A stretch of DNA of 64,000 nt from Mycolicibacterium pulveris (GCF_010725725.1 NZ_AP022599.1:3286001-3350000), one strand, 5' to 3'; counted from the first letter of the stretch, positions 33,976-42,870 are shown. The notes: generated by a model from the sequence alone, not told the origin. A program made the numbers and translations.

Positions 33976-34980
33976 ATGCCAAGCATCCCCCAATCCCTGC
34001 TGTGGATATCCCTCGTCATCCTCTGGTTGTTCGTGCTCGTCCCGATGCTGATCAGCAAGCGGGACGCGGTACGCAGGACCAGCGACGTGGCGCTGGCGAC
34101 GCGGGTACTCAACAGCGGCCGCAACGCCCGGCTGTTGCGACGGCCCCGGCCGGCGGCCGGCCACGCCAGCGACCCGGACTGGCGCCCCGCCGAAGACGAC
34201 GACTTCGACGACGCCGTCGACGACGAACCGGTCTCGCGCGAGCGATCGCTGGTGCGTGCGGCGGCGGTCGACGTCGAGCAGGACGCGGAGCCGGAGTACC
34301 TCGACGTCGACGTCGTGGGGGAGGACTCCGGCGCGCTGCCGGTCGGCGAGTCCGCGATGGCTGACGCCGAGGAGCCCGACGCCGAAACCGGCGAGCTGAC
34401 ACTGGAATTCGAGGAGCCCGCCGATGACGAGCCCGTCGAGGCGCGCAGTGAGTCCGAGGGTGCCGACGACGAGTACGAATACGTCGACGACTCGTCGGGG
34501 CTGGAGGCGCCGTCGGAGACCGACCTGAAGCTCGCCGATTCGATGAGTGCCGCGCGACGCCGCAGGCACGAATCCAAGACCGCCGCCGCGGTGAGCGCCC
34601 GCAAGTACAAATTCCGCAAGCGGATGCTGACGGCGATGACGGCGATGCTAGTGGCATCCGCCGTCGCGGCGGCCACCCTGACACCGTCGTTGTGGTGGCT
34701 CTGCGGCGCGGTCGGCGGCGTGACGGTGCTCTACCTGGGCTATCTGCGCAGGCAGACCCGCATCGAGGAGCGGCTACGGCGGCGCAGAGCCCAGCGGCTC
34801 GCCCGGTCGCGGCTCGGTGTGGCGAACACCCACGACGGCGAACTCGACGTCGTGCCGTCGCGGCTTCGGCGCCCGGGCTCGGTGGTGCTGGAGATCGACG
34901 ACGAGGATCCAGACTTCGAGCACCTGGAATACACGGCATTCGCTCGGGGTTTCGACCTGCCGAGGGCAGCGGGTCAGTAA
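33976..34980 (+). CDS. SepX/GlpR-type divisome membrane protein (Rv0996-like)
   Basis: 334 aa from ATG 33976 (AAAGGAG upstream). An N-terminal membrane helix (SLLWISLVILWLFVLVPML) with GRNARLLRRP after it is followed by ~130 residues of acidic disordered linker. Two close helices come next (MLTAMTAMLVASAVAAATL and LWWLCGAVGGVTVLYLGYL), then a basic segment and a C-terminal tail with RPGSVVLEIDDEDPDFE. This layout and the neighbourhood (glp, rimJ, galU) fit the actinobacterial SepX/GlpR family that links FtsZ, the gephyrin-like Glp and Wag31. The assignment rests on layout and context. Confidence 0.7.
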   Translation: MPSIPQSLLWISLVILWLFVLVPMLISKRDAVRRTSDVALATRVLNSGRNARLLRRPRPAAGHASDPDWRPAEDDDFDDAVDDEPVSRERSLVRAAAVDVEQDAEPEYLDVDVVGEDSGALPVGESAMADAEEPDAETGELTLEFEEPADDEPVEARSESEGADDEYEYVDDSSGLEAPSETDLKLADSMSAARRRRHESKTAAAVSARKYKFRKRMLTAMTAMLVASAVAAATLTPSLWWLCGAVGGVTVLYLGYLRRQTRIEERLRRRRAQRLARSRLGVANTHDGELDVVPSRLRRPGSVVLEIDDEDPDFEHLEYTAFARGFDLPRAAGQ

Positions 34981-35043
34981 GCCGGCTTCTCGTTATCGAT
35001 TTTCGGGGGCCGCGGGCAGGCTGGTAGCCTGCTATCGGTACCA

Positions 35044-35119
35044 GGGGCTATGGCGCAGTTGGTAGCGCGACTCGTTCGCATCGAGTAGGTCAGGGGTTCG
35101 ATTCCCCTTAGCTCCACCA
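35044..35119 (+). tRNA. tRNA-Ala (anticodon CGC), CCA encoded
   Basis: A 76-nt cloverleaf. Acceptor GGGGCTA pairs with TAGCTCC. The D arm contains GCGCAGTTGGTAGCGC. The anticodon stem ACTCG/CGAGT has loop TTCGCAT (anticodon CGC, reading GCG). The T arm is AGGGGTTCGATTCCCCT, then A-CCA at the end. The 3' half is the attachment site of the following prophage remnant and remains intact. Confidence 0.95.
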
Positions 35120-35130
35120 CGATTGGGCAG
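35078..35130 (+). repeat. attL: 53-bp direct repeat, tRNA 3' half plus 11 bp
   Basis: Identical to 45011-45063. It starts in the anticodon loop (GCATCGAGTAGGTCAGGGG), runs through the T arm and CCA and 11 bp beyond (CGATTGGGCAG). Typical of tyrosine-integrase insertion that restores the tRNA. Confidence 0.93.
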
Positions 35131-35151
35131 CGGATTCGCCGCCTCGGCGCG

Positions 35152-35838
35152 TCATCGCTTCGAGCCAGTCCGCAGCTGGTCCGCAGCAGATTTGATTGCC
35201 GCGTCGAGATTGTCCGCAACGATGTCCAGATCGTCGTCGAAAAAGTCGGCGTAAACGTCGAGCGTCATCGACGCCTTGGCGTGGCCGAGCATCCGTTGCA
35301 CCGCTTTGACATTCGCGCCCGCCGATACCGCAAGGCTCGCCGCAGTGTGCCGCAGATCGTGGGGAGTGATCGATGGGAATGTGTCGTCGGCCTTCTGGCA
35401 GACCTTCACCGCGGGCCCGAACACACGCGCGCGGTAGTTGGAATTGCGCAGCACGCCGCCGCGCATATCGGTGAACACCAGCGCGTCGCGGGCATTGCCG
35501 GCCATCAGCGCCGCGAGCTCGTCGGCCAGCGACGCAGGGAACGGCACCGAGCGACGCTCCCACGTCTTCGGAGTGCTCCACACCAGGCCGCCCGACTCGG
35601 TGACCGAACGCGACACGTTCACCCGGCGCCGCAACATATCGAAGTCCTGCACGCGCAGCGCCGCCATCTCACCCCACCGAAGGCCGGTATAGGAGAGGAA
35701 TCGGACAACCTCGGGATGGCGGTCGACGGCCCCGGCGAGCGCCGCAACCTGCGCATGGCTCAGATAGCCACGGTCAGCGTGCTTGCGTTTCGGCAGCTTC
35801 ACACCGTCGCACGGGTTGCGCGGGATCCGGCGGCGGGC
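35152..35838 (-). pseudogene. Tyrosine integrase, N-terminally truncated
   Basis: Homology runs from about RRIPRNPCDGVKLPKRKHAD to the stop at 35152, i.e. the catalytic domain only (~228 residues). All catalytic residues are visible: Arg in TGLRWGEMAAL, Lys in TPKTWERRS, His-Arg in ITPHDLRHTAASLA, His in MLGHAKASM and the Tyr nucleophile in LDVYADFF. The N-terminal arm- and core-binding domains (~150 aa) are missing. Beyond ~35838 the frame runs antisense into tape-measure sequence, marking a deletion joint. The open frame to 36051 is therefore not a real N-terminus. Confidence 0.85.
35165..35188. repeat. Left integrase arm-type site (tandem 11-bp repeat)
   Basis: AGTCCGCAGCT (35167-35177) is followed directly by GGTCCGCAGCA (35178-35188), sharing GTCCGCAGC. 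The whole 24-bp block recurs at 44882-44905 near attR. It overlaps the 3' end of int. Paired 11-bp direct repeats flanking the core are the form of arm-type sites in mycobacteriophage tyrosine integrase systems. Confidence 0.6.
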
Positions 35839-37454
35839 AGTCGTTGGCCGACCGCGCAGCCGGCATTCCTGGCTTGTGGGGGCTGGTCGGATCGCTGAAC
35901 AGTTCCAATCCCACTGAGAACCTCGCCAACTGGGGCAACAACACGATCGACTGGCTGGGTAACTTCGCCGCCGGCGCGGTGACCCGGCTCGGCACGTCGC
36001 TGTGGAAGGGTGCGCTCGGCCTCGTCGGCCTCGAGAACAGCATCCTCTCACCCGACAACGAGTGGTTTCAGGCCGCGGCGAAGTCGGCGGGGTTCTTCCT
36101 CGGCAACGACGGCCCGTTCGCCACGCTGCTCGGCCAGCCAGGCGACGCGACCTCAGCGACGAAGGCGGCGACGCCGAAGCAGTTACGCGAAGGCCAGGAC
36201 CGCATCACCGACAAGGACAACGCCGTCGCCGTTGCGTTGGCCCGGCTCAACGAGCTACCGGCGGATGCCAAGGAATCGCAGCGACTCTCGGCGCAGAACG
36301 CGCTCGACAAGGCTCGCCGCGAGGCCGAACAGGCCCGCACCGACTACGCGGCACTGACCAGCGGCGGCGCAGCCACCACGGGTTCGACGGGCCAACTCTC
36401 CTACGAGATGTTGCCGTCGATCGGGTCACGCGGCAGCGAACGCGGCCTGCAGGTCAACACACTCACGACCGCGCGGGCGATCGCCGCGACGTTCCCACAG
36501 ATCCGCGAGATCGGCGGATACCGCCAAGATCCGCTGAAGTGGCACCCCAACGGTCTGGCGATCGACGTGATGATCCCGAACTGGGACACACCGCAGGGCA
36601 AGGCGCTCGGCGACCAGATCTATTCGTTCGTCATGGGTCACGCCGACACGCTCGGCATCGACCGCTCGGCGACGCTGTGGCAGGTCAAAGACCACTTCAA
36701 CCACCTACACATCGCCACCACCGGCGGCGGCTACCCGGCGACCCACGACATCGGCGGCCGGGTTCCTCCCGGCCTGTCTGTGGTGTCGAACCAGACCGGC
36801 GGCGACGAGTACATCCTCAACCGGCCGCAGGCGATGGAAGCAGCCGCCGCGCTCGAGGCGCGACGCATCCTGCCGACCCCGCCGCCGCGGCCCGGCGGAT
36901 TCCAGCAGGTGCCTGACGCGCACCTCAAGCAGATCCCCGGCGGTGAACGCATCGCGCCATCAGGGCCGGCAGAACCGGCCCCGGCGCCAGGCGCTCCGAG
37001 CGAACCGACGCCGACGATTCCGCACGGCCCAGCACCGGGCGCGGGACCGGCGCCGTCGATCGCAATCCAGCCCACGGTGGCGCCGCCGCCCGGCGGCGGC
37101 GGGGGAGGCGGGAACAACAACCACCCCGCGCTGAACCAGGCGATCTCGTCCGGTGCGGCCACGCTGGGCAACCTCGCCTCAACTGCCGCGAGTTTCGGGC
37201 TGGGCGGTGGCCCGCTCGGCGGGGCGGCCGGATCGCTGATCAGCGGCCTGTTTCAGCAGGGCGGCAAGATCGCCCAAGGCGTCGCGAACGTCGCGAGTTC
37301 TTTCCTGATCGGCAACGTCACCGGCGGCACCACCCCCGAGGCGTACGGGCGCACGCTGCGCTCACGCCAGAACGTGCCCGTCACCGCGGCCGACCGAGGC
37401 GGCAACAAGAGCTACATATTCAACGGCATCAGCGACATCGGCAGGCTCACATAG
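35823..37454 (+). pseudogene. Tape measure protein, 5'-truncated, with embedded peptidase-like domain
   Basis: The frame reads continuously from the int junction (GSGGGQSLADRAAGIPG, TTG at 35844 is the first start-like codon) to TAG 37452-37454, ~540 aa. The full gene would be several times longer. An aliphatic region (WGLVGSLNSSNPTENLANWG) and a coiled-coil stretch (DALKEAEQAR-like LDKARREAEQARTDYAALTS) come first. Next is a domain with HPNGLAIDVMIP and DHFNHLHIATTGGG, matching metallopeptidase-like cell-wall domains often built into mycobacteriophage tape measures. A Pro/Gly-rich tail follows with a final GGNKSYIFNGISDIG. The start was lost in the same deletion that broke int. Confidence 0.85.
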
Positions 37455-37519
37455 GAGCTCGACCTGCGCGACGCCGTCGAACAGCAGGCAACTCTCGCTC
37501 ACCGTCCAGCGAGGGTCGG

Positions 37520-37825
37520 ATGATGACCGCCCACCAGTGCGATCCGCACCTGAGAACAACCGGGTACGGGCCTCTGACCCGATCGAGAGTCCTGCGCCTG
37601 CTGCTGACGCCGTTTGACGACGGGCCGGCCGAGGTCGAAAGCATCGCCGCCGTGGTGCTACACGAGGTCAAACCGTGTGCCGATTGCTTGACCGGCATGC
37701 TGCTGCTGATGACCGAGGTGGCGTATGCGCTTGTACCGGAGGCCGCCCGGCGGCAGGTGGTTGTGAATTGGGAGAGGCAGCTCATCGAGGCCCTGGACCA
37801 GATTGGCGGCCAGCGACCCACGTGA
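37520..37825 (+). CDS. Small phage tail-region protein, function unknown
   Basis: 101 aa from ATG 37520 (GAGGG upstream). It contains LHEVKPCADCLTGMLLLMTEVAYAL (a CxxC pair inside a hydrophobic stretch) and QVVVNWERQLIEALDQIG. It lies between tape measure and tail-protein genes, where mycobacteriophages carry small accessory tail genes. I do not recognise a family. Confidence 0.6.
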   Translation: MMTAHQCDPHLRTTGYGPLTRSRVLRLLLTPFDDGPAEVESIAAVVLHEVKPCADCLTGMLLLMTEVAYALVPEAARRQVVVNWERQLIEALDQIGGQRPT

Positions 37826-38102
37826 TGCAGCTAAGGAGTGTGACACCGTGCCCGAAATCGAGCTGACGAACGTGGCCCCGGCCGGAGTGGAGCAGTGGCC
37901 CACAGGAGTCGGGTTGGGTGTGCAGTACCACGACGGTCCGCCGGGGCCGAACGGCACCGCGAACACGTTCGTCGTCACCGATCGAATCATCGGCGGCCGC
38001 GCCATCGAACCGACCGGCCATTCGATTGAAGGCCGCGCATCCGTCGACTACGGCCATCGGCCAGAGCAGCACGTCGTTGAGGTGACTAGCTGTACTCAGC
38101 CA

Positions 38103-39062
38103 TCAGGTTGGTCGCAGTCGGCTGATGGGTGGTAGTCCCTGGAGTGCGCTGTGGCGGCGTTGAGTGTTGTAGAACTCGACCCAGGGTGCAAGGGCTTGGG
38201 TGCGGTCGGCGTTTGAGGCGAACACCCGGCGATATGACCATTCGCATTGCAGTGTGCGGTTATAGCGCTCCACCTTGCCGTTCTGCCATGGGCAGTGCGG
38301 CTTGATGAACAGGTGTTTGGCGTGCAGCTGGTCAATGACGGCGGCCACGTGTGCTGAGCGTCGATAGCTCAGATGGTTGTCGGTGATCACGCGTTCGATG
38401 TGCGAAATGCCCTGTGATTGAAAGTAGCGCGCCGCGCGAGCGATGAACTCGGCACAGGTCGGTCCTTTTTCATCGGCATGGATCTCCGAGTACGCGAGCC
38501 GGCTGTGATCATCGACCATCGAGTGGACATAGTCATAGCCGATGCCGCGTCCGCGGACCTCTTCGCTGCGCCCGTGAGCGCGCCACCCGCCTCCGTCAGG
38601 GATGCGGCCGAGTTTCTTGACATCGACGTGGACCAGTTCACCAGGATGGTTGCGTTCATACCGCCGTGTGGTGGCCTTCGATGCCTTGATCACCGCGCCG
38701 GTCATTGGATCGCAGTCACGCAGGTAGGGCACATTTCGGCGCCGCAGGATTCGTCCGACGGTGCGCGCGGGCAGCCCGAGCTGGGGGCCCAGCCAGTCCT
38801 GGCCCCGACGATGCTTGCGCCGGGCAGCGATCACCTGACGCTCCACGCGCGCTGACGCCTTTGTCGGGCAGTGGTGCGGTCGTGAGGACCGATCGTGCAA
38901 TCCGGCCTCGCCTTCAGCGGCGTAGCGGCTGATCCAGGTGTGAACACACTTGCGCGAGATACCCATCGCCGCGGCGATGTGTGCCTGTTTCCACCCTTGT
39001 TGGTGGCGCTGCACGATCAGCATCCGGCCGTGCAGCGTGGTGCGGGCATTACCGTGGGACAC
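38103..39062 (-). CDS. IS481-family DDE transposase
   Basis: 319 aa from GTG 39062 (SD GGAGG; GTG 39101 is an upstream alternative). The N-terminal helix-turn-helix has WKQAHIAAAMGISRKCVHTW and the second HTH is LPARTVGRILRRR. The integrase-core DDE domain has Asp in LVHVDVKKLG, Asp in ERVITDNHLSYR and Glu in NGKVERYNRTLQ. The last residues fall inside the left IR region. The SD is inside a 14-bp inverted repeat that may block translation of read-in mRNA. Confidence 0.93.
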   Translation of the reverse strand: MSHGNARTTLHGRMLIVQRHQQGWKQAHIAAAMGISRKCVHTWISRYAAEGEAGLHDRSSRPHHCPTKASARVERQVIAARRKHRRGQDWLGPQLGLPARTVGRILRRRNVPYLRDCDPMTGAVIKASKATTRRYERNHPGELVHVDVKKLGRIPDGGGWRAHGRSEEVRGRGIGYDYVHSMVDDHSRLAYSEIHADEKGPTCAEFIARAARYFQSQGISHIERVITDNHLSYRRSAHVAAVIDQLHAKHLFIKPHCPWQNGKVERYNRTLQCEWSYRRVFASNADRTQALAPWVEFYNTQRRHSALQGLPPISRLRPT

Positions 39063-39120
39063 GAGAACCTCCGGGTTAGCGATGGGCCTTCGACAAGCCA
39101 CACCTCACCCGGAGGTTCTC
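39063..39120 (-). promoter_or_regulatory. RBS-sequestering inverted repeat in the IS leader
   Basis: GAGAACCTCCGGGT (39063-39076) and ACCCGGAGGTTCTC (39107-39120) are perfect 14-bp arms with a 30-nt loop. In the transposase mRNA the Shine-Dalgarno GGAGG lies in the downstream arm, directly before GTG 39062. Transcripts entering from outside would fold and hide it; a transcript starting within the loop would not. The alternative GTG 39101 lies in the loop. Confidence 0.65.
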
Positions 39121-39996
39121 CTCACATCAAGCCAACACGCCTGCTACCAACGTCATGACCGGGTACAACTAGCGCCCCACTCATCACGCACGTCACTGTG
39201 TGGCCCGCCGTAGCTCCATGGTCGTTCTGGTCTGCCGAGCTTGCGTCTCCGGTGCAGGCGGAGCCCGGCACGATTCTGCGGATGGACGCGACCACCGGAA
39301 TGCTCGACGTGACGCCGGTGCCTGGCGATCCGACCTATGTGCCGGTCGCCTCGACGTATCCGACGGGCGTGTTCGTCAACTGGGGCATCGGCTTTGAGGT
39401 CGACGGCGCCGCCGTGATCCGTGAGCTGGACTCCGGCGGCGTCGAGGGTGACACCTATGGCGGGGGTGTATATCAGACGGCGATGGCCACGCTGCGGCAC
39501 CGGGTACTCGTTACCGCGGCGAACGCGGCCAGTGGCGGCAACAACCGCGGCATGGGCGGCGGCGTGCACGGCTCCGACGCCAGCTTCACCGACGGCGTGT
39601 TCTTCACCATGGACTCCGGCGCCAGCAGCGGCGGCTGCCAGATCTTCCACAAGAACGGCGCCACCATCACGCCGGTCGGGACGGCCACCGACGACGACAA
39701 CGACGACAACGACACCCTCGAGCTGCGCCCAACACTCACGGCTGGAGTGTGGACGTACACCGTTTACCGGAACGGCAACCCGACCGCGTGCGCCTGGACC
39801 GACAGCAGCAACGCCGCGACGCCCGGCCTGTACACGTGCTTCGCCTTCCAGCACCGCCGCGCCGGCGGACTCGAGTTCTACAGCAACGGGCTACGCGACT
39901 TCACGGCGGAGGACTTCTAGCAGCTAGAGTCGCACCAAAAGGCTGAGCGTTACTCTAGGCGGGCTGCCGATCAGCGACTGCAGAGGGGCTCCCAGT

Positions 39997-41538
39997 ATGG
40001 CCGTCATCCCTGACGGACGCGTCGACTACGACAAGCTGCTCGAGCTGTTGCTTGAAACCGAGGAAAACCACCTCGATTTCAAATCAGGTGTCGACCTCGA
40101 CGACAACGCAGATCGGCTGAAGCTGGTCAAGGACATCGTCACGATGTCCAATCGTCCTCCCGGCGGCTACATCCTAATCGGCGTCACTAACGACGGAAAG
40201 CCGTGCATGTCACAGGGAACCATCGCTGACCGCCGCGAGTTCGACGGCGCCAAGCTCGGCGACCTCGTGAGGCGCAACATCGAAGGCCAAGTCAACGTCC
40301 GCACGGTTGTACACGACCATGACGAATACGAGATCGTCCTGATCTTCGTCGAGCACTCGGGACTGCCAGTTCCGTTCAGCAAGCTCGGCCAGCACCCTGA
40401 TCCTTCGCTTCCCGACAAGCAGATCGTGATTTTCCGACCGGGCGACATATTCGTACGTGAGGGCGCTCAAAACGTCCCCATTCGAAACGCACACTGGCCA
40501 GATCTGCTGTCTGCCTACACCAAGCGGATTCGCGACGAGGCGGGAGACCTAGCCGAGACGGTCATGCGCGAGTTCATCAGCCAGTTCCGCCAGCATCCGA
40601 CGGGCGCCCCCGCGGAGATTCCGCTGCTTTGGGATATGGACGAAGCGACATTTACCGATGCGGTGGTGGCCATGATAGAGGCGAAAAACGATGTGCGGCT
40701 TCGTCAGTTCCTCCGCACACTCCGGAAGTATGTCAACGCTAGTAGCACGCTCGAGGACTGCGAGATGGCACTGGACAGATGGGCCATCTTTTGTGCGCAG
40801 GCGACGATTTTCGAGCGCGACGACTTGACGGGCAACGCGATCGCCGCACTATTCGACGCCTACCGCGAGCTGGGCGCTGGCCCCGATCTGACACGAAAGC
40901 GCCTAGCGGTCGTCATCCGGATCTACGCCATCGGCAGCCTGGCGGTGCGCATGGCAGCATGGGAGACGGTGCATTCCTTGGTGCTTCGGCCGGTGCCGTC
41001 GACTCCGTTCGACAACAGCTGGGTCTACTCCTCTTGGATTCGCCACGCGCAAGTAGAGGCCAGCCGCGCGGGCCTCATCAAGGATGACCGGGGCGGATTC
41101 TTGATCTCAGCAGCGCGCGAACTGATGATGAACCAACCGGGAATGCGCCCGGATATCGGCGATGATGAAATCCCGCCCCGGGACGAAGTCACGGCAAATG
41201 ACGTTCTCCTCAACACGTTGTGCGAATTCGACATCGCCTATTGTCTCGTCGTTGCCGCCGAAGGTACGGGCAAAGGCGCGTTTTACGCCTCTTCCGCCGC
41301 TTTCGACGAGGACCGAGCCAAACCGATGGCACTCAAGATCGTTGAGGATTCGAAAGTGCGGAGACTGCTATTCCCAGCGTCAGACGACGATCGGGTCGGC
41401 GACGCTCTAGCGCTTGTATATCACCGCACGATCAGGGAATCGGCCAACAACTTAGGCGGTCGATGGTGGACGGCACCGCAGGCTGTGATCGAGTTCATCA
41501 ATGACAACGGCGGTCCACGGACCTTCGATGACAGTTAG
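39997..41538 (+). CDS. Schlafen AlbA_2-domain protein, prophage cargo
   Basis: 513 aa from ATG 39997 (GAGGGG 8 nt upstream). The N-terminal ~170 residues match AlbA_2/SLFN domains: LETEENHLDFKSG, then LVKDIVTMSNRPPGGYILIG and VTNDG, and an EIVLIFVEHS strand. The family is a nucleic-acid- or nucleotide-linked domain found in regulators and in several phage-defence proteins. The remaining ~340 residues are helical and charged, with no motif I recognise. GC is visibly lower than in neighbouring tail genes. It sits where lysis genes would be and is convergent with a trypsin-like protease, suggesting acquired cargo. Catalysis is not claimed. Confidence 0.75.
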   Translation: MAVIPDGRVDYDKLLELLLETEENHLDFKSGVDLDDNADRLKLVKDIVTMSNRPPGGYILIGVTNDGKPCMSQGTIADRREFDGAKLGDLVRRNIEGQVNVRTVVHDHDEYEIVLIFVEHSGLPVPFSKLGQHPDPSLPDKQIVIFRPGDIFVREGAQNVPIRNAHWPDLLSAYTKRIRDEAGDLAETVMREFISQFRQHPTGAPAEIPLLWDMDEATFTDAVVAMIEAKNDVRLRQFLRTLRKYVNASSTLEDCEMALDRWAIFCAQATIFERDDLTGNAIAALFDAYRELGAGPDLTRKRLAVVIRIYAIGSLAVRMAAWETVHSLVLRPVPSTPFDNSWVYSSWIRHAQVEASRAGLIKDDRGGFLISAARELMMNQPGMRPDIGDDEIPPRDEVTANDVLLNTLCEFDIAYCLVVAAEGTGKGAFYASSAAFDEDRAKPMALKIVEDSKVRRLLFPASDDDRVGDALALVYHRTIRESANNLGGRWWTAPQAVIEFINDNGGPRTFDDS

Positions 41539-41577
41539 CACTAAGCCGTAGGCGAATCGGCCAAGTCTGACGAGCGG

Positions 41578-42681
41578 TCACTCCGGATTCTCCACTATCG
41601 CAATGCTATTGAACCCCATCTCTTCAATGGCGCGTACGACTTCGCTCGCGGGAATGCCCCGATAAAACGGCGGCGACCCTGATGTGTTCCCAGTGGCGCC
41701 AGCTCCGGCCTGACACAGCCCAGACCGCGTGTGGTCGATGACAAGACCGATCACTCGGCCGTCCTGGGCGACGATCGGGCCTCCGCTATTACCAGGCCGC
41801 TCGATCGCCGACGTCAGGAAGATCTTGTGTCGCGGGTATCCGCCACACGCTGGCGCCTCCGCCGCAGGGTTTACCACGTGGCCGCGCTCCACCGTGATCA
41901 CCTGTTCGGTCGTACCGGCAACATAGGGGTAGCCGAACACACGTACTTCGTCACCCCATCTGGGTTGCCGGAAAACCATGCCCGACAGTGCCGGAACGTC
42001 TTGCTGGTTGCCAAACTCACCCTCGATGACGGCAACGTCTACTTCTGCATGAGCGCGGACAATGCATTGACGCGACACCCATTGCGCGTCGGGCGGTTTG
42101 ACTGCCGGATGAATCTCAATCGCCGCAGTGCCGATATTGTGGCCGAACAGTTCCTCGACTACGTGTCTGTTGGTCAGGATATGCGAGCTGTCTAATACGA
42201 GCCCGGTCCCAGACGGCTTGCCCTCTCCGCCGCTGATCTGAACTGTAACGGCGTTATAGGAGCGGATGATGAGCTCGGGTCCGAGTATCTCTGAGAGCCA
42301 CAGGTTGCCCTTGGTCTGAGGCGATCTCGAGCCCTGCGTGACGTACAGCTGACCTTGCATTGGCACGCCTACCATGTCTGCTCGCCAACCACAGGGCAGC
42401 AGTATGCCGTGGCGCGCCATCTCAGCCAGGATCCGCCCAGTTTCCCAGGCATGGCTTGGGATGCTGAGCTTCTGCAGGTACATGGTGAAGTATGCAACTG
42501 GCCAGGGGCCGGCCCTTCCGGCATCGGCGGGCTGATTGATCGATCGCGCTATTTCCTCGTCATGAACCAGACCGAAGAAGCGATAGGCTGCCCAAGCGAC
42601 TGTGAGCCGCCATTCGAGGCTCCCCGGGACAAGCTCTGCGGCTAGCGGGGTGTCTGGCGGATTTTCACCGGGTTCCGACAT
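41578..42681 (-). CDS. Trypsin-like serine protease with N-terminal helical domain, prophage cargo
   Basis: 367 aa from ATG 42681. Residues ~15-130 form a helical, Trp-rich region with no signal peptide, so the protein is probably cytoplasmic. From ~135 on it is a chymotrypsin-fold protease with all triad residues: His173 (ILTNRHVVEE), Asp215 (HAEVDVAVIEG) and Ser299 (ERPGNSGGPIV). Non-secreted trypsin-like domains occur as effectors in bacterial conflict systems. It is convergent with the AlbA_2 gene (39-bp gap), so the two are neighbours but not one operon. Confidence 0.8.
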   Translation of the reverse strand: MSEPGENPPDTPLAAELVPGSLEWRLTVAWAAYRFFGLVHDEEIARSINQPADAGRAGPWPVAYFTMYLQKLSIPSHAWETGRILAEMARHGILLPCGWRADMVGVPMQGQLYVTQGSRSPQTKGNLWLSEILGPELIIRSYNAVTVQISGGEGKPSGTGLVLDSSHILTNRHVVEELFGHNIGTAAIEIHPAVKPPDAQWVSRQCIVRAHAEVDVAVIEGEFGNQQDVPALSGMVFRQPRWGDEVRVFGYPYVAGTTEQVITVERGHVVNPAAEAPACGGYPRHKIFLTSAIERPGNSGGPIVAQDGRVIGLVIDHTRSGLCQAGAGATGNTSGSPPFYRGIPASEVVRAIEEMGFNSIAIVENPE

Positions 42682-42870
42682 GTGCGCGAATTCATTTCCT
42701 CATCGAGCCAGCATCGAATCGTTGACGCTCGTCTTATAGCACTCGCGACCGACAACCGAATGGCCTCGGCCCCACATGGTCACTCCATCGTTCTAGCCTC
42801 ATCGATGAAAGTCCAAGCGCATACCGTCGCCGCGGATGTCCCAGATGGTCGATCGTGTGATTCCGTCGAA

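Larger units (their letters stand above)
38091..39167 (-). mobile_element. IS481-family insertion sequence (1,077 bp)
   Basis: Its ends are inverted: TGTACTCAGCCATCAGG at the left and, read inward on the other strand, TGTACCCGGTCATGACG at the right, both then GTTGGT. It is flanked by the 6-bp target duplication ACTAGC (38085-38090 and 39168-39173). A single transposase is encoded on the minus strand. The insertion is clean and the ends look intact, so it may still move. Confidence 0.93.
37848..39920 (+). pseudogene. Phage minor tail protein gene split by an IS481-family insertion
   Basis: The 5' part (GTG 37848, AAGGAG upstream, MPEIELTNVAPAGVEQWPTG) runs to ACTAGC at 38085-38090. The 3' part resumes at 39174 in the same frame (APLITHVTVWPAVAPWSFWS) and ends GLRDFTAEDF at TAG 39920. 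Removing the IS and one target copy yields an uninterrupted 329-aa protein: an N-terminal adaptor-like region and a C-terminal beta-sandwich (concanavalin-like: GIGFEVDGAAV, FEFYSNGL-type LEFYSNGLRD). It belongs to the tail/host-recognition module downstream of the tape measure. Confidence 0.88.

Noticed and set aside
35838..36051. N-terminal part of the 299-aa integrase frame
   Set aside because: Runs antisense into tape-measure coding; Arg/Ser/Pro-rich with no integrase homology, so the integrase is treated as truncated.
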